Of a stretch of 47,275 nt of DNA, positions 36,001 through 42,477 are shown in pieces; the first letter of the stretch is position 1; every line of letters begins with the position of its first letter. The stretch spans positions 1-47,275 of the forward strand of contig CANRLF010000014.1 in NCBI GenBank assembly GCA_947631395.1. Reading direction: 5' to 3'. Source of the DNA: an uncultured Oscillospiraceae bacterium (lineage in GTDB: Bacteria; Bacillota; Clostridia; Oscillospirales; Oscillospiraceae). Position numbers and translations under genes: made by a program. The notes under the pieces were generated by a model. The model made no database searches and was not told the DNA's origin. It saw only the letters and a program-made list of their open reading frames with translations.

Positions 36001-36405
36001 ATGAACGGCAGGGGCGTTGTGAATTATCTTATGACCTACGGTGACGTCAGCGAGGAGGACTGGTACGCTGAGGCCATCCGGTGGGCCACCAGCGAGGGCG
36101 TGGTTGACGGCTATGACAACGGCAACTTCGGCCCCAACGACAGGATAACCCGCGAGCAGATGGCGAAGATGCTGTACAATTACGAGAAGAAGTACGGCGA
36201 CAGCGGCTTTACGGGCGCGTGGATGTTCCCGCTTCCCTTTGCCGACACCGCCAAGATAAACGACTGGGCCTACGAGGCGGTAGCGTGGTGCTACATGAAC
36301 GGCGTGATAAACGGCAAAGACGGCAACGTCTTTGACCCCGCCGGAAACGCCCTCCGCTGTGAGCTGGCGAAGGTCCTGACCGTGTACAACCAGATCGACG
36401 ACTAA
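27067..36405 (+). CDS. giant SLH-anchored surface protein with MBG/YDG/Ig-like repeats
   Basis: A 3112-residue secreted protein. ATG 27067 follows AGGAGG by 8 bases and starts a signal peptide (MKRTSGRILALALAFAMMAA...PAGA). Approximate order: glycine-rich beta-helix-like head with [DT]ITINGGxxTA repeats (140-280); a long array of Ig-like repeats of MBG and YDG types (520-2380), recognisable by repeated DAGTYYVWY and KTYDG-like units; an InlB_B-like GYEGGTAPAAMENL...FQGWSRGG repeat (2500-2565); a carboxypeptidase-regulatory-like beta-sandwich (2575-2650); a GYELDELTVTDGNGN repeat (2840-2918); and three SLH domains (2930-3112). SLH domains bind pyruvylated cell-wall polymers, so it is displayed on the envelope, probably as adhesin or scaffold. 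It has few or no Cys. It is divergent from an AgrC/LytTR pair that may control it. The exact ligand is unknown. Confidence 0.9.
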   Translation: MKRTSGRILALALAFAMMAAMVPGVPAGADDGVEYIDVDGEEKTQDGVTPVASETTSWANGWYVVNGTVTVADRITVTGEVYLILADNCTLTASQGISVNEGNSLTIYAQSNGSSMGKLEAHEKAETTFNYQYAPIGGDRDSSSGDITINGGNITATASQTGSYGATGIGCGNGGSNGTITINGGAVTATGGDNHEAIGGKGSNITINGGTVKATAHSVNSRGCAAIGGRGSTITITGGNITASTDSDNMRSSVGAAIGANATSEGETLTITISGGLIYAQQNIGVGYAIGQAASSDNGKGTVVFSTGENGSAVIYGYNSLPTEENLSCVYFNTRSSTHSVYGSPAPTVDFEVPSGRTLTVPEGAALIIPNGVTMTVNGNITNNGHVIKEAGGTIVYEGNISPKAAEDGPAYGVSVDKIAFDSITYGGETPAAQNITIKNTGVLATTISNVALSGTNAESFVLSDGETGELAERDDTNTSWTIKPNDNLDAGTYNATVTVTYTGRNGAPQTEEAEVSLTVDQVDATVTAPKAIPDLKYTGKDQALVETGSVTPGAGTMQYSLDDESHYGAEIPQGREAKTYTVYWKIDGADEENYNYGEAGTSGQVEVQITQGEADVKPTNNSIEYTYGNESGITLEVTVAPKTTGGIALTNAGTNQVEFDFPKGDNKIVPVDAESNKASVKIEANEVKDYFNAGSENTVTVNYGGSGNLNEGSTTIKVTVNPKTLDFTFTATPKTYDGTNRVDGNLADFQSQILEGDTVTATATATVEDFTVGDGKTVNVTVTLGGADKDYYEAKAITGVTVDISKATLTEGDVTAPTGKGSVDYTGSAVVLLSTEGKAPEGCTVKYAVKEGAPGEPGNEDWKDYAEVTGQDVGTYYVYWKVDGGTNYNEYEPESGNPITVSIEKTAPTLQTAPELVDGPLAYTSAEQGLIQTAAEYNGGTASYFVKKGDSNKPSASEGGWKETSSAITGTDAGTYYVWYKITGDANHADVEPTQIGSVEISKADSTVTVNTVASATYGSEITLTATVSSGAIEADKLDGTLTFKVGEASLGTGIKGGNKWTLTIGAADTEKQHTLFGTGSETQVTAVYEGNSNIAGKTSAATGVTVKPKELSFSFTANEKTYNGDKTVSGTLSPTGENGAVTEGLLSGDTVTATYKAEADSAEVSASPVNVTVTVTLAGKDAQYYKAINPAGVTVNIVKAENTSVTAPVGKTGLIYSGTDQELIQTAGSSDNGTMKYFVGSKAPEIGTDDWKDAADIKGKDAGTYTIWYYVVGDDNHNDTTPTSITVEIAQKEVELTWKLDDGDTFSVTYTGTPHNVTATANTSVSGESVNVTVEGGTQTDVGSSYTATATGLTDVDGADVAKNYKLPTDASKSYSITQAEPTVAVSASTEDEEITYGDKITLTATVTSGSIADDKFGNATVQFKIGGENFGDPVSVDTSTGTATLTIGADETEKQHTLFGTGSNTQVTAEYTGNDNISGGSGDTTVNVAQRALTYDVTATGKVYDGKTDVTVSLSPTNLVGIDSVTLTATGNLESADAKTYDKVNLSSISKSGADEEYYSVAESESGKSLSGSVTISPREVTLDWKLDGDTTFTIDYDGSPHTVTAEVNNKARAEDIVNVTVEVKPTSGGEGTGATATNAGTYTATATELTGGAASNYKLPDEKSTKAITINKINATVTAPTTNSLTYTGNPQGLISAATNVVGGMVKYALGENGTSAPGDVEFGESIPQETDAGTYYVWYYVDADGNHTNSEKAYVTVTIKKAEVTFTVSNNSHPYDGTEKKVTLGNSNTSGAPNLDETSGYTVTYGDDNTASKTDVAEYEIHIKLTDAAAKNYKFAGKGDSETELTVADQKLSITKATSTVSNVTITSEGEELTYGDEFTISAKVNALGTVTGTVTFKAGETELGEATSHDADGVWKITVGANEKEKQHAIFDNKTISVEYSGDDNINKSSGSKADFTVAKKPLTYTVTATGRVWNGETGVTVALEATNTVTGDEVTLTATGNLDNGGKAGTYSKVNLSEVQIGGADKDYYTTDSARDNVALTADIEISKAASSVTAPAGKSGLTYTGNPLELIDEATDVVGGTVKYCVGEEAPVDGSDEWQTEVAQITGTNAGTYKVWYYVDGDENHNDSAFASVDVTISPAEVSFTIGKENKVAWSTRDETNGDPNLDGYKLSGSDTNYALKMTYDSYTHTANVSQTESETVKIGAGAANGYKVTYRKDGAADDLTEVRNVGKYDIVVTFTPTADSIYNYAFKGQSESTHELKIGTIEITPYEVTVIWTHLSYVYHAHTMHPDIRVQNPFKSDNKQLLPGQGLPEGFETSSPESYTGEYLVAFGATEGSDVKEYTVTAGLYGQKAANYTVKNPTATVTIVPAPVTFTVSDNVWDLTGAHPSTVTLSSVWGVVSTTPDKDEGTDHQYPKPGTAIEESLNTKIVYKKDGEEITAPDVPTKAGTYEVWVEIVNTNFRHSATSDGASHKVGELVLTNDLASVKTYKVTFETGYEGGTAPAAMENLLEGQMVILPAGLTRDDYLFQGWSRGGITYRPNEEFPMPASDVTFKAEWLAMDETRSVGGTVVQEVEGSDPKPLLGATVTLKQGDNEAGEAITNADGKFSFEHLTPGIYNMEIRYFNGSSTVVKTFRVDVEKDSLDGETYIMPDGALNTVVEADVTAVVDMQDIVTEASDDGIYTKTDAETVEDGGTVEFKMSISEATLTGAQEEELPVSEEQISMVLDLELKKTVTSGGRSETENITDSKVPITTVIHLPAEIQGKSGYTVYRFHNVGGEEEMQTITTSRNANGEYLQVIRDGTAIELHAEFYSTYVLTWYQRSGGGGVVAYPVTLPESVEHGDVSVNYPNAVPGVNVTLTVTPDEGYELDELTVTDGNGNIIPVTDNGDGTYSFTMPSSGVVVNVEFKLTVCDGGDNCPSRAFPDLDVTAWYHEYTDYVIETKLMQGSGGLFKPNGTLTRAEMVTVLWNMNGRGVVNYLMTYGDVSEEDWYAEAIRWATSEGVVDGYDNGNFGPNDRITREQMAKMLYNYEKKYGDSGFTGAWMFPLPFADTAKINDWAYEAVAWCYMNGVINGKDGNVFDPAGNALRCELAKVLTVYNQIDD
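30280..30311 (+). repeat. internal DNA repeat in giant gene, copy 1
   Basis: 32 bases beginning GAGAAGCAGCATACGCTG are identical to 31432-31463, and similarity continues for another ~30 bases (ACTCAAGTCACGGC). Other Ig-like repeats of this gene are far more diverged, so these two modules were duplicated or converted recently. Confidence 0.85.
31432..31463 (+). repeat. internal DNA repeat in giant gene, copy 2
   Basis: Partner of 30280-30311, 1152 bases downstream. The offset is a multiple of three (384 codons), the period of a composite repeat unit (Big_3-like plus YDG plus MBG modules). Recombination between the copies would delete one unit in frame. Confidence 0.85.
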
Positions 36406-36421
36406 CTCCCCACACCTAACT

Positions 36422-36468
36422 AAAAAAACAACGTCCCGTACCGTCAAGGCTGACGGTACGGGACGTTG
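36422..36468 (-). terminator. strong terminator between giant gene and methyltransferase
   Basis: A perfect 18-bp stem (36429-36446 with 36451-36468; CAACGTCCCGTACCGTCA) around AGGC. On the minus strand it runs into seven T (36428-36422), ending the methyltransferase transcript. On the plus strand the stem still follows the giant gene's stop and may halt it too. Confidence 0.85.
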
Positions 36469-36574
36469 CGGTCTATAAGCTTTTTGGGGAAATTAAGAAT
36501 CACGAGTCCCGCCGCGGCGGTTTGCTATGGTGGGGTGCTTGGCGGACCTGGGGAACGTATCGGGAAACGTGGGG

Positions 36575-37333
36575 TTATGATCGGGTGGATTTTATTCTGA
36601 GTCTGACATAGTCGGCATACCATTTTCCGTTTATGAACAGCTCTTTTTTTAATTCTTCCACTGTCTGGCTTATGATTTCGTCCTTCTTTTGCGTTGACGG
36701 TACGGTGGCGAATGGGGTTTTTATGAACATTCGGATCCAGTTCTCCATACCGTTTTCGCCCTTGAGCTCGGTGGGGCGGGGAAAAAGTGTCGCGTACTTT
36801 ACCTGGAAGCCGTTATTTTCTAAGAGTGAGGCGTATTCTCCGATGGAGGGGAAATAGAAGGGCATTCGGTAACTGAAACCGTGTTCCGCAAAGCTTTCAG
36901 CCAGCGCGCTGTTGATGACGCGGTTGTTGCCGTATCCGCCGAACTCAAAGACGAATTGGCCGCCCTCCTTAAGCGCGTTATATACGCAGTTTATCATATC
37001 GGGCTGCTTTTCTTTTTCGATCCAATGGAACACCGCGTTGGAGAACACAACATCAACGGGCTCGGAGAGGACAAAATTCGTGGCGTCGCCTTGGAAAAAA
37101 TTGATGGTCGGGTAGCTTTTTCTCGCGACAGACAGGAGCTCCTCGGAGGCGTCCATCCCCGTAACATTGTAACCCTTATCAAGCAGGGCCTTCGTCAGAG
37201 CGCCGTTTCCACAGCCCAGATCGAGCACGAGACTGCCCGCGGGCGCGTCGATCAATTCCGCGACGCTGTTCCCGTACCGGTGAACATAGGAAAAATCCGA
37301 TGTATATTTTTCGGCGTCCCACTTGATATTCAT
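36575..37333 (-). CDS. class I SAM-dependent methyltransferase (Tam-like)
   Basis: A 252-residue cytoplasmic methyltransferase. The start ATG 37333 follows GGAGGG by 7 bases; the long upstream open frame is proline-rich junk without a Shine-Dalgarno. Motif I VLDLGCGNGALTKAL (36-50), an acidic end of strand 2 (VTGMDASEELL), GDATNF and DVVFSNAVFHWIEKEKQP make a typical class I Rossmann methyltransferase closest in look to trans-aconitate methyltransferase-like proteins. The natural acceptor is unknown. It is single-gene, with an extended -10 promoter at 37373 and a strong terminator. Confidence 0.85.
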   Translation of the reverse strand: MNIKWDAEKYTSDFSYVHRYGNSVAELIDAPAGSLVLDLGCGNGALTKALLDKGYNVTGMDASEELLSVARKSYPTINFFQGDATNFVLSEPVDVVFSNAVFHWIEKEKQPDMINCVYNALKEGGQFVFEFGGYGNNRVINSALAESFAEHGFSYRMPFYFPSIGEYASLLENNGFQVKYATLFPRPTELKGENGMENWIRMFIKTPFATVPSTQKKDEIISQTVEELKKELFINGKWYADYVRLRIKSTRS

Positions 37334-37372
37334 GCTCTGCGCCCTCCGAGGTTCTGATGTCTGATACACGGG

Positions 37373-37381
37373 ATTATACCA
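37373..37381 (-). promoter_or_regulatory. extended -10 promoter of the methyltransferase
   Basis: Reading leftward TGG-TATAAT (37381-37373), a full extended -10; the -35 position has no good match. The start would be near 37366, giving a ~30-base leader. Confidence 0.6.
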
Positions 37382-37471
37382 TCCTGGGCTCAAAAAATCT
37401 ACTGTCTGATAAAAGCTTCGCTGTATATATGGTGGCGGCAGGGATAAGGGGGTTCGCGGGGGGTGGGTGGC

Positions 37472-37500
37472 TTGACTTTTTTGGGGGTTGGGGGTAGTAT
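37472..37500 (+). promoter_or_regulatory. promoter of the MATE exporter gene
   Basis: TTGACT (37472-37477), 17-base G-rich spacer, TAGTAT (37495-37500). It starts transcription near 37507, about 50-90 bases before the possible start codons. Confidence 0.65.
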
Positions 37501-37596
37501 GGTATTCTGAATTTATCGCTTGGTACGTTCGCGCGGACTGGGCCGGGGCGGTTATTTGATGAAGAGGAGGCGGCGGAGACGAAGGATAATGAATTT

Positions 37597-38946
37597 TTGG
37601 GCACGGAGCCCGTGGGGAGGCTCCTTTTGCGCCTGTCGGTGCCAACGATAGCGGCACAGCTTATCAACATGCTATATAACATTGTGGACAGGATATATCT
37701 CGGCCACATGGGAGAGGACGGGGATTTGGCTCTCACGGGAGTGGGAGTCTGTATGCCGGTGATACTGTTCGTATCGGCCTTCGCGGCACTCATATCCTCC
37801 GGCGGCGCGCCAAGGGCCTCCATATTCATGGGCCAGGGGGACAAACGATCCGCCGAGAGGACCATGGGCGGGTGCTTCTCACTTCAGGTCATTGTGTCCG
37901 TAATCCTCACGGCGGTACTGCTCATCTGGAACCGGGAGCTTCTGCTTACCTTCGGGGCCAGTGACAACACCATCGGCTACGCCACGGACTATATGAATAT
38001 TTACGCGTTGGGGACGCTGTTTGTGGAGCTCACACTGGGGATGAACGCATACATAACCGCCCAGGGCTTTGCGAAAACGGGCATGTACACGGTGCTCATC
38101 GGGGCGGTGTGCAATATAGCTCTGGATCCGGTGTTCATCTTCGGCCTCCACATGGGCGTCCGGGGAGCGGCGCTGGCTACGGTGCTGTCCCAGGGGGTGT
38201 CCGCCGTATGGGTAATATGCTTCCTTTCCGGGTCTAAATCCATACTGCGATTAAACCGCGACTCCCTTCGCGTCCGCCCGGCCCTCGTACTGCCATGCGT
38301 GGCGCTGGGCGTGGCGCCCTTTGTGATGCAGGCAAGCGAGAGCGTCATAACCGTGTGCTTTAACTCGTCGCTTTTAAAGTACGGCGGGGATCTGGCGGTG
38401 GGGAGCATGACAATACTCTACTCCGTCATGCAGTTTGCCATGATGCCACTTCAGGGCCTTGCCCAGGGGGCACAGCCCATAACGAGCTACAACTTCGGCG
38501 CGGGCAACGCAAAGAGGGTGCGGGAGGTATTCAGGTTGCTTCTCATATCAAGCCTTATCTACTCCTGCTCGCTCTGGGCGCTTATAATGCTGTTCCCGGG
38601 GATGTTCGCCGGGATGTTCACGGATAAGCCGGCGCTGGCGGAATACACCGTGGGCACGTTGCGGGTCTACTGCGGGGCTACGTTCCTCTTCGGCATACAG
38701 ATAGCCTGCCAGATGACATTCGTGGCGCTGGGGAAGGCGAAGATAAGCGCGATAGTGGCAATAATGCGAAAATTCGTACTGCTTTTGCCGCTTATCTACA
38801 TCATGCCCACTGTCTTTACCGCTGATAAGACCATGGCCGTATTCACCGCAGAGCCTGTGGCCGACACACTGGCCGTCACCTTTACCGCTGTGTCATTTTT
38901 CATCGTGTTCAGGAAGGCCATGCGGGGGCTTGAGGGAGGGGAATGA
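37597..38946 (+). CDS. MATE-family multidrug/metabolite exporter
   Basis: A 449-residue inner-membrane antiporter of the MATE family with about 12 hydrophobic helices in two halves. Features: GTEPVGRLLLRLSVPTIAAQLINMLYNIVDRIYLGHMGEDGDLALTGVG at the N-terminus, GQGDKRSAERTMG, GMNAYITAQGFAKTGMYTVLIGAVCNIALDPVFIF and the second-half GLAQGAQPITSYNFGAGNAKRVREVF. Position 37597 is a TTG with GAAGGA about 10 bases upstream. Homologous codons continue upstream in frame (DNEF, and EEEAAETK before it) without an ATG. An ATG at 37559 would join that frame if one base were added nearby, so the 5' end may have a one-base deletion. The substrate is unknown. Confidence 0.85.
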   Translation: MGTEPVGRLLLRLSVPTIAAQLINMLYNIVDRIYLGHMGEDGDLALTGVGVCMPVILFVSAFAALISSGGAPRASIFMGQGDKRSAERTMGGCFSLQVIVSVILTAVLLIWNRELLLTFGASDNTIGYATDYMNIYALGTLFVELTLGMNAYITAQGFAKTGMYTVLIGAVCNIALDPVFIFGLHMGVRGAALATVLSQGVSAVWVICFLSGSKSILRLNRDSLRVRPALVLPCVALGVAPFVMQASESVITVCFNSSLLKYGGDLAVGSMTILYSVMQFAMMPLQGLAQGAQPITSYNFGAGNAKRVREVFRLLLISSLIYSCSLWALIMLFPGMFAGMFTDKPALAEYTVGTLRVYCGATFLFGIQIACQMTFVALGKAKISAIVAIMRKFVLLLPLIYIMPTVFTADKTMAVFTAEPVADTLAVTFTAVSFFIVFRKAMRGLEGGE

Positions 38947-38948
38947 GT

Positions 38949-39087
38949 ATGAGTGTTTTCATTCGGCCGGTTCGTGTGGGAGATGAGGATGCGCTGGCGT
39001 ATATTCAGACGGAGAGCTGGAGGGCGGCGTTTGGGGGCATACTGGATTAAGACACGTTGGACAGATGTACCGATATGGAACGGGCGA
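38949..39087 (+). pseudogene. GNAT acetyltransferase N-terminal remnant
   Basis: ATG 38949 opens MSVFIRPVRVGDEDALAYIQ, then TESWRAAFGGILD, the classic start of a GNAT N-acetyltransferase, and meets TAA at 39048-39050. The same frame goes on DTLDRCTDMERARA, as in GNAT family members, then ends where a hairpin-bearing repeat begins (39090). The acetyl-CoA-binding half is absent. It is therefore a truncated pseudogene with both a nonsense codon and loss of its 3' end. It starts 2 bases after the MATE stop, suggesting it was once part of that operon. Confidence 0.75.
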
Positions 39088-39089
39088 GG

Positions 39090-39208
39090 GCTCCCCTTAC
39101 GAAGGGGAGCTTAAGAGAACAAGGTTGCGCCGGAGGTGCGGATTTTATCGCCTGCGGGCGGGACGGAGGCGGGCGGGTTTAGAACCCTCCCCTACGGCGA
39201 TTTTGGAA
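39090..39208. repeat. hairpin-bearing intergenic repeat interrupting the GNAT remnant
   Basis: A perfect stem GCTCCCCTT-ACG-AAGGGGAGC (39090-39110) opens a ~120-base GC-rich stretch without coding sense, ending near CCCTCCCCTACGG. The AGGGGAG head and the complementary-looking CTCCCCT tail resemble a small palindromic mobile repeat. No second copy is in the window, so the limits are approximate. Confidence 0.4.
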
Positions 39209-39242
39209 AATTTACCATTCAACCTGCCCATTTCACTTCATA

Positions 39243-39270
39243 AAAAATTGAGGCACCATTCGGCGCCTCA
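39243..39270 (-). terminator. bidirectional terminator after the phosphatase gene
   Basis: TGAGGC pairs with GCCTCA (outer arms 39249-39254 and 39265-39270), with T-runs on both sides: ATTTTTT on the plus strand and ATTTTTT on the minus strand. The stem includes the stop codon of the leftward phosphatase gene. Confidence 0.75.
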
Positions 39271-39726
39271 TTTTTTATTGGTAAGGGTATCTAAAAGAGC
39301 GCGGCAGCCGAGGGTGACGTCGTGCCAGGTGGTGGAGAAGTCGCCGGTGTACCATGGGTCGGCTACGTCTCGGGGGATATTGGCGTAGTCCAGGAGGAGC
39401 TTTATTTTGTTGTCCTTATCGGGACCTGTGACGCGCTGGGTGTTGCGGACGTTGGCGCGGTCCATGCAGATAAGAAGGTCAAAGCGACCATAGTCCTCCG
39501 GCGTCACCTGCCGGGCAAACTTGCCGGAGCAGGAGATGCCGTGGGCTTCAAGCTCCCGGCGGGCGGGAGGGTACACGGGATTTCCCAGCTCCTCGCGGCT
39601 GGTGGCGGCGGACTCTATGTAAAATTCCTTCTCAAGGCCGGCGTCGCGGACGTATTTTTTCATCACAAATTCCGCCATGGGGGAGCGGCAGATGTTGCCG
39701 TGGCAGATAAAGAGTATACTTTTCAT
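39268..39726 (-). CDS. low-molecular-weight protein tyrosine phosphatase
   Basis: A 152-residue cytoplasmic phosphatase. The P-loop is CHGNICRS (Cys8, Arg14) at the N-terminus, and the general-acid loop is VADPWYTGDF near residue 121. Length and order fit the LMW-PTP family; GYG-type arsenate-reductase features are absent. It removes phosphate from protein tyrosines, or acts on low-molecular substrates. Its start overlaps the end of the upstream aldo-keto reductase gene by 4 bases, so the two are co-translated. Confidence 0.92.
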   Translation of the reverse strand: MKSILFICHGNICRSPMAEFVMKKYVRDAGLEKEFYIESAATSREELGNPVYPPARRELEAHGISCSGKFARQVTPEDYGRFDLLICMDRANVRNTQRVTGPDKDNKIKLLLDYANIPRDVADPWYTGDFSTTWHDVTLGCRALLDTLTNKK

Positions 39727-40751
39727 ACCTTATCCAGGTGCTCTTCGTAGAATTTTTCGTAATTTTTGAGGTTATATTCGATAAGCGCCGGGGTGTCGAG
39801 GCCGTAGGGGCACCGGGAGGCGCAGGCGCGGCAGTGGATACAGTCGGCCATCCTCATGGCCTTTTCGTGAAATTCGTCGGTCATGTACTGCTTCCACGGG
39901 GAGCGCAGAAGGAGCATGTCAAGGCGGGCCATGGTGAAGATCTCGATGTTCGCGGGGCAGGGAAGGCAGTAGCCGCAACCCCGGCAGAAGGACCCGGCCA
40001 GGGCCTTTTTCTCGCGCTCCAGCTCCGCCTGAAGCTCCGGGGTCATGGTGGGCTCGGCGTTCTCGGCCTCCACCCACGCGCGAAGCTGGTCCTCAAACTG
40101 TATGCCCCAGATGGGCACCACGTTGTCGAACTGGTTCATAAAGGCCCGGCAGAGGGTGACGTTGGTCAAAAGCCCGCCGGCGAGGCCCTTCATGGCGATG
40201 AAGCCCATATCGTGGTCGCGGCATTTTTTCACGAGCTCCAGCTCCTGCTCACCGGCGAGGTAGCTGAAGGGGAACTGAAGTGTCTCGAAATTGCCGGACT
40301 CGATGGCCGCGTGGGCCACGGACAGGCGGTGGTTGGTTATGCCGATGTGGCGGATGTAGCCCTTTTTCTTCGCATCTAACGCGGCGGCGTAGGGGCCGTC
40401 GGGGCCATTGGGGTCGGGGAGAGCGGCGGGGTTGTGGAACTGGAAGAGGTCGATGTAGTCGGTTTTCATCCGCTCAAGGCTCAGCTCGATGTGGGCCTTT
40501 ACGGTCTTATAGTCGCTACCGCCGCTTTTTGTGGCGATGATTATATTTTCCCGCACGTCGGAAAGGCCCATGCCGATCTTCTCCTCGCTGTCGGTATAGG
40601 CGTTGGCGGTGTCGAAGAAGTTTATGCCGGACTCATAGGCCATGCGCAAAAGCCTGGCTCCGTCCTCCTTGGAGCGGCGCTGTACGGGGAGCGCCCCGAA
40701 GGCCGTGCGGGTGACCATGAGCTCCGTTTTTCCAAGCCGTATTTTCTTCAT
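39723..40751 (-). CDS. aldo/keto reductase with C-terminal 4Fe-4S ferredoxin domain
   Basis: A 342-residue oxidoreductase. Residues 1-240 form an AKR barrel: RLGKTELMVTRTAFGALP, catalytic Asp and Tyr in FFDTANAYTDSEEKIG, Lys in IIIATKSGG and His in DLFQFHNP. The C-terminal ~90 residues bear Cys clusters CRGCGYCLPCP and CIHCRACASRCPYG, suggesting one or two iron-sulfur clusters. Such AKR-ferredoxin fusions are common in anaerobic Firmicutes and presumably reduce carbonyls with NAD(P)H or ferredoxin electrons; the substrate is not known. It overlaps both recN (upstream, 4 bases) and the phosphatase gene (4 bases), so it lies at the distal end of the dxs-recN operon. Confidence 0.9.
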   Translation of the reverse strand: MKKIRLGKTELMVTRTAFGALPVQRRSKEDGARLLRMAYESGINFFDTANAYTDSEEKIGMGLSDVRENIIIATKSGGSDYKTVKAHIELSLERMKTDYIDLFQFHNPAALPDPNGPDGPYAAALDAKKKGYIRHIGITNHRLSVAHAAIESGNFETLQFPFSYLAGEQELELVKKCRDHDMGFIAMKGLAGGLLTNVTLCRAFMNQFDNVVPIWGIQFEDQLRAWVEAENAEPTMTPELQAELEREKKALAGSFCRGCGYCLPCPANIEIFTMARLDMLLLRSPWKQYMTDEFHEKAMRMADCIHCRACASRCPYGLDTPALIEYNLKNYEKFYEEHLDKV

Positions 40752-42424
40752 TTAAGGCCCTCCTTATATTTTTTCGCGGCGTCAAGCTGCTCCGCGGCGG
40801 ACATGAGAGTTATCTCCGTCACGTTGTCCCCGCCGGTGAGGCGGGCGATCTCGCGACGGCGGCCTGAGATGTCGAGAGGCGTCACGCTGGTGTATGTCCG
40901 GCCGGACTGGACACGCTTTTCAATCGAGAACTGCGTGTCCGCCATGGCGGCGATCTGGGGGAGGTGGGTGACGCATATGACCTGCTTATTTTTGCCGATG
41001 GCCGCCAGCTTCTCCGCCACGCGCTGGGCGGCGACGCCGGAGACGCCGGTGTCTATCTCGTCAAAGACCATGGCTCCCACGGTGTCGGCCCGGGACAGCA
41101 CGGTCTTCATTGCCAGCATGATCCGGGAAAGCTCGCCGCCGGAGGCAACCTTCACGATGCGCCCCGGGGCCTCGCCGGTGTTGGCGGCCATGAGGAAGCG
41201 GACCTCGTCCGCGCCGTCGGGGCCGAGCTCCCGGGGCGAAAGCTCCACGGTGAAAGCGGCTCCCGGCATGGAGAGGTCACGGAGCTCACGCTCAATGGCA
41301 TCAGAGAGGGCCTTCGCCGCCGTCTGGCGTTTTTTGGTCAGCGCCGCGGCCAGGGTTTTTGCCCGGGCCTCGGCGGAGGCGAGCTTTGCCTCCAGCTTTT
41401 TTATCCGTTCGTCGGAAAACTCCATCTCGTCAAGCTCACGCCTGGCCTGCTCCAGGGTCTCAATGGCGGCCTCCTCACTGCCGCCGTATTTGCGCGTGAC
41501 GCGTTTTAAAACGTCGAGGCGGCTGTCAAGCTCGTCCAGCTCCTCGGGGGAGAACTCCAGCCTCTCGCGGATGTCCCGGAGCTCCTCCGCCGCGTCCTCG
41601 GCGGCGTATTTAAGGTCGGTGAGCTTCCGGGAGAGGCCCTCAAGCTCCTCGCTCCAGCGAAGGGCGTAGGCGATGCTCCCGGCGGCGGACTCGATGAGGG
41701 ACACGGCCCCGTCGCTTCGCTCCGAGCCGTACATGCAGGCCGAGGCGTCCCGGACGGCGTCGGAGAGCTTCCCGGCGCTTCTGAGAAATTCCCGGCGCTT
41801 TTGCTTCTCGTCATACTCGCCGGGCCTTAAATTCGCCCGCTCGAGCTCCTTTATCTGGTAATTCAGCATATCCACCCGGCGCTCGCGCTCGCCCTCGTCC
41901 ATGGTGAGGGAGTCGAGCTCCTCCCGGAGGGCACGGAGCTCGGAATAGGCGATTTTATATTCGTCGAGCTCCGCGCCGACGCCGCCAAAGCCGTCGAGAT
42001 AAGCGAGATGCCAACGCTCGTTCGTGAGGCGCTGGCCGTCGCCCTGGCCGTGTATGTCGATGAGCCGCAGGCCCAGCTCCCGGAGCTGTACGGCGGACAC
42101 GGGGGTACCGTTTACACGGCAGGAGCTCTTGCCGTCGTCGGAGATGCGCCGGGTGAGCACGAGCTCGTCCTCAAACTCCACGCCGTTTTCCTCGCACCAG
42201 TCTTTGGCGTCCACGCCGGTGAAGGTGGCGGTGACAAGGGCGGATCTTTCGCCGGTGCGGACGAGCTCGCGGCTGGTCCGCCAGCCAAGGGACGCCTCTA
42301 AGGAGTCGATGACTATGGATTTGCCCGCGCCGGTCTCGCCGGTCAGGACGTTGAGCCCGTCGTTGAACTCGATGTCCGCCCGGTCGATGACGGCGATATT
42401 TTCGATGTGAAGGAGCGAAAGCAT
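40748..42424 (-). CDS. recN: DNA repair protein RecN
   Basis: A 558-residue SMC-like ATPase for double-strand-break repair. ATG 42424 follows GGAGGTGAT by about 5 bases; longer in-frame starts overlap the upstream hairpin repeat. Walker A GETGAGKS (29-36), Q-loop region IDIHGQGDGQ, a central coiled coil (about 150-370), ABC signature ASGGELSR (about 426-433) and Walker B MVFDEIDTGVSG (about 450) are all intact. Length matches the family. It follows argR as in many clostridia; the hairpin repeat at 42478 lies between them and may reduce read-through. Confidence 0.96.
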   Translation of the reverse strand: MLSLLHIENIAVIDRADIEFNDGLNVLTGETGAGKSIVIDSLEASLGWRTSRELVRTGERSALVTATFTGVDAKDWCEENGVEFEDELVLTRRISDDGKSSCRVNGTPVSAVQLRELGLRLIDIHGQGDGQRLTNERWHLAYLDGFGGVGAELDEYKIAYSELRALREELDSLTMDEGERERRVDMLNYQIKELERANLRPGEYDEKQKRREFLRSAGKLSDAVRDASACMYGSERSDGAVSLIESAAGSIAYALRWSEELEGLSRKLTDLKYAAEDAAEELRDIRERLEFSPEELDELDSRLDVLKRVTRKYGGSEEAAIETLEQARRELDEMEFSDERIKKLEAKLASAEARAKTLAAALTKKRQTAAKALSDAIERELRDLSMPGAAFTVELSPRELGPDGADEVRFLMAANTGEAPGRIVKVASGGELSRIMLAMKTVLSRADTVGAMVFDEIDTGVSGVAAQRVAEKLAAIGKNKQVICVTHLPQIAAMADTQFSIEKRVQSGRTYTSVTPLDISGRRREIARLTGGDNVTEITLMSAAEQLDAAKKYKEGLK

Positions 42425-42477
42425 TAAATCACCTCCGGTTTTACGACTGGATCGCCATCCCTCCGGGAGGGGGAGAC

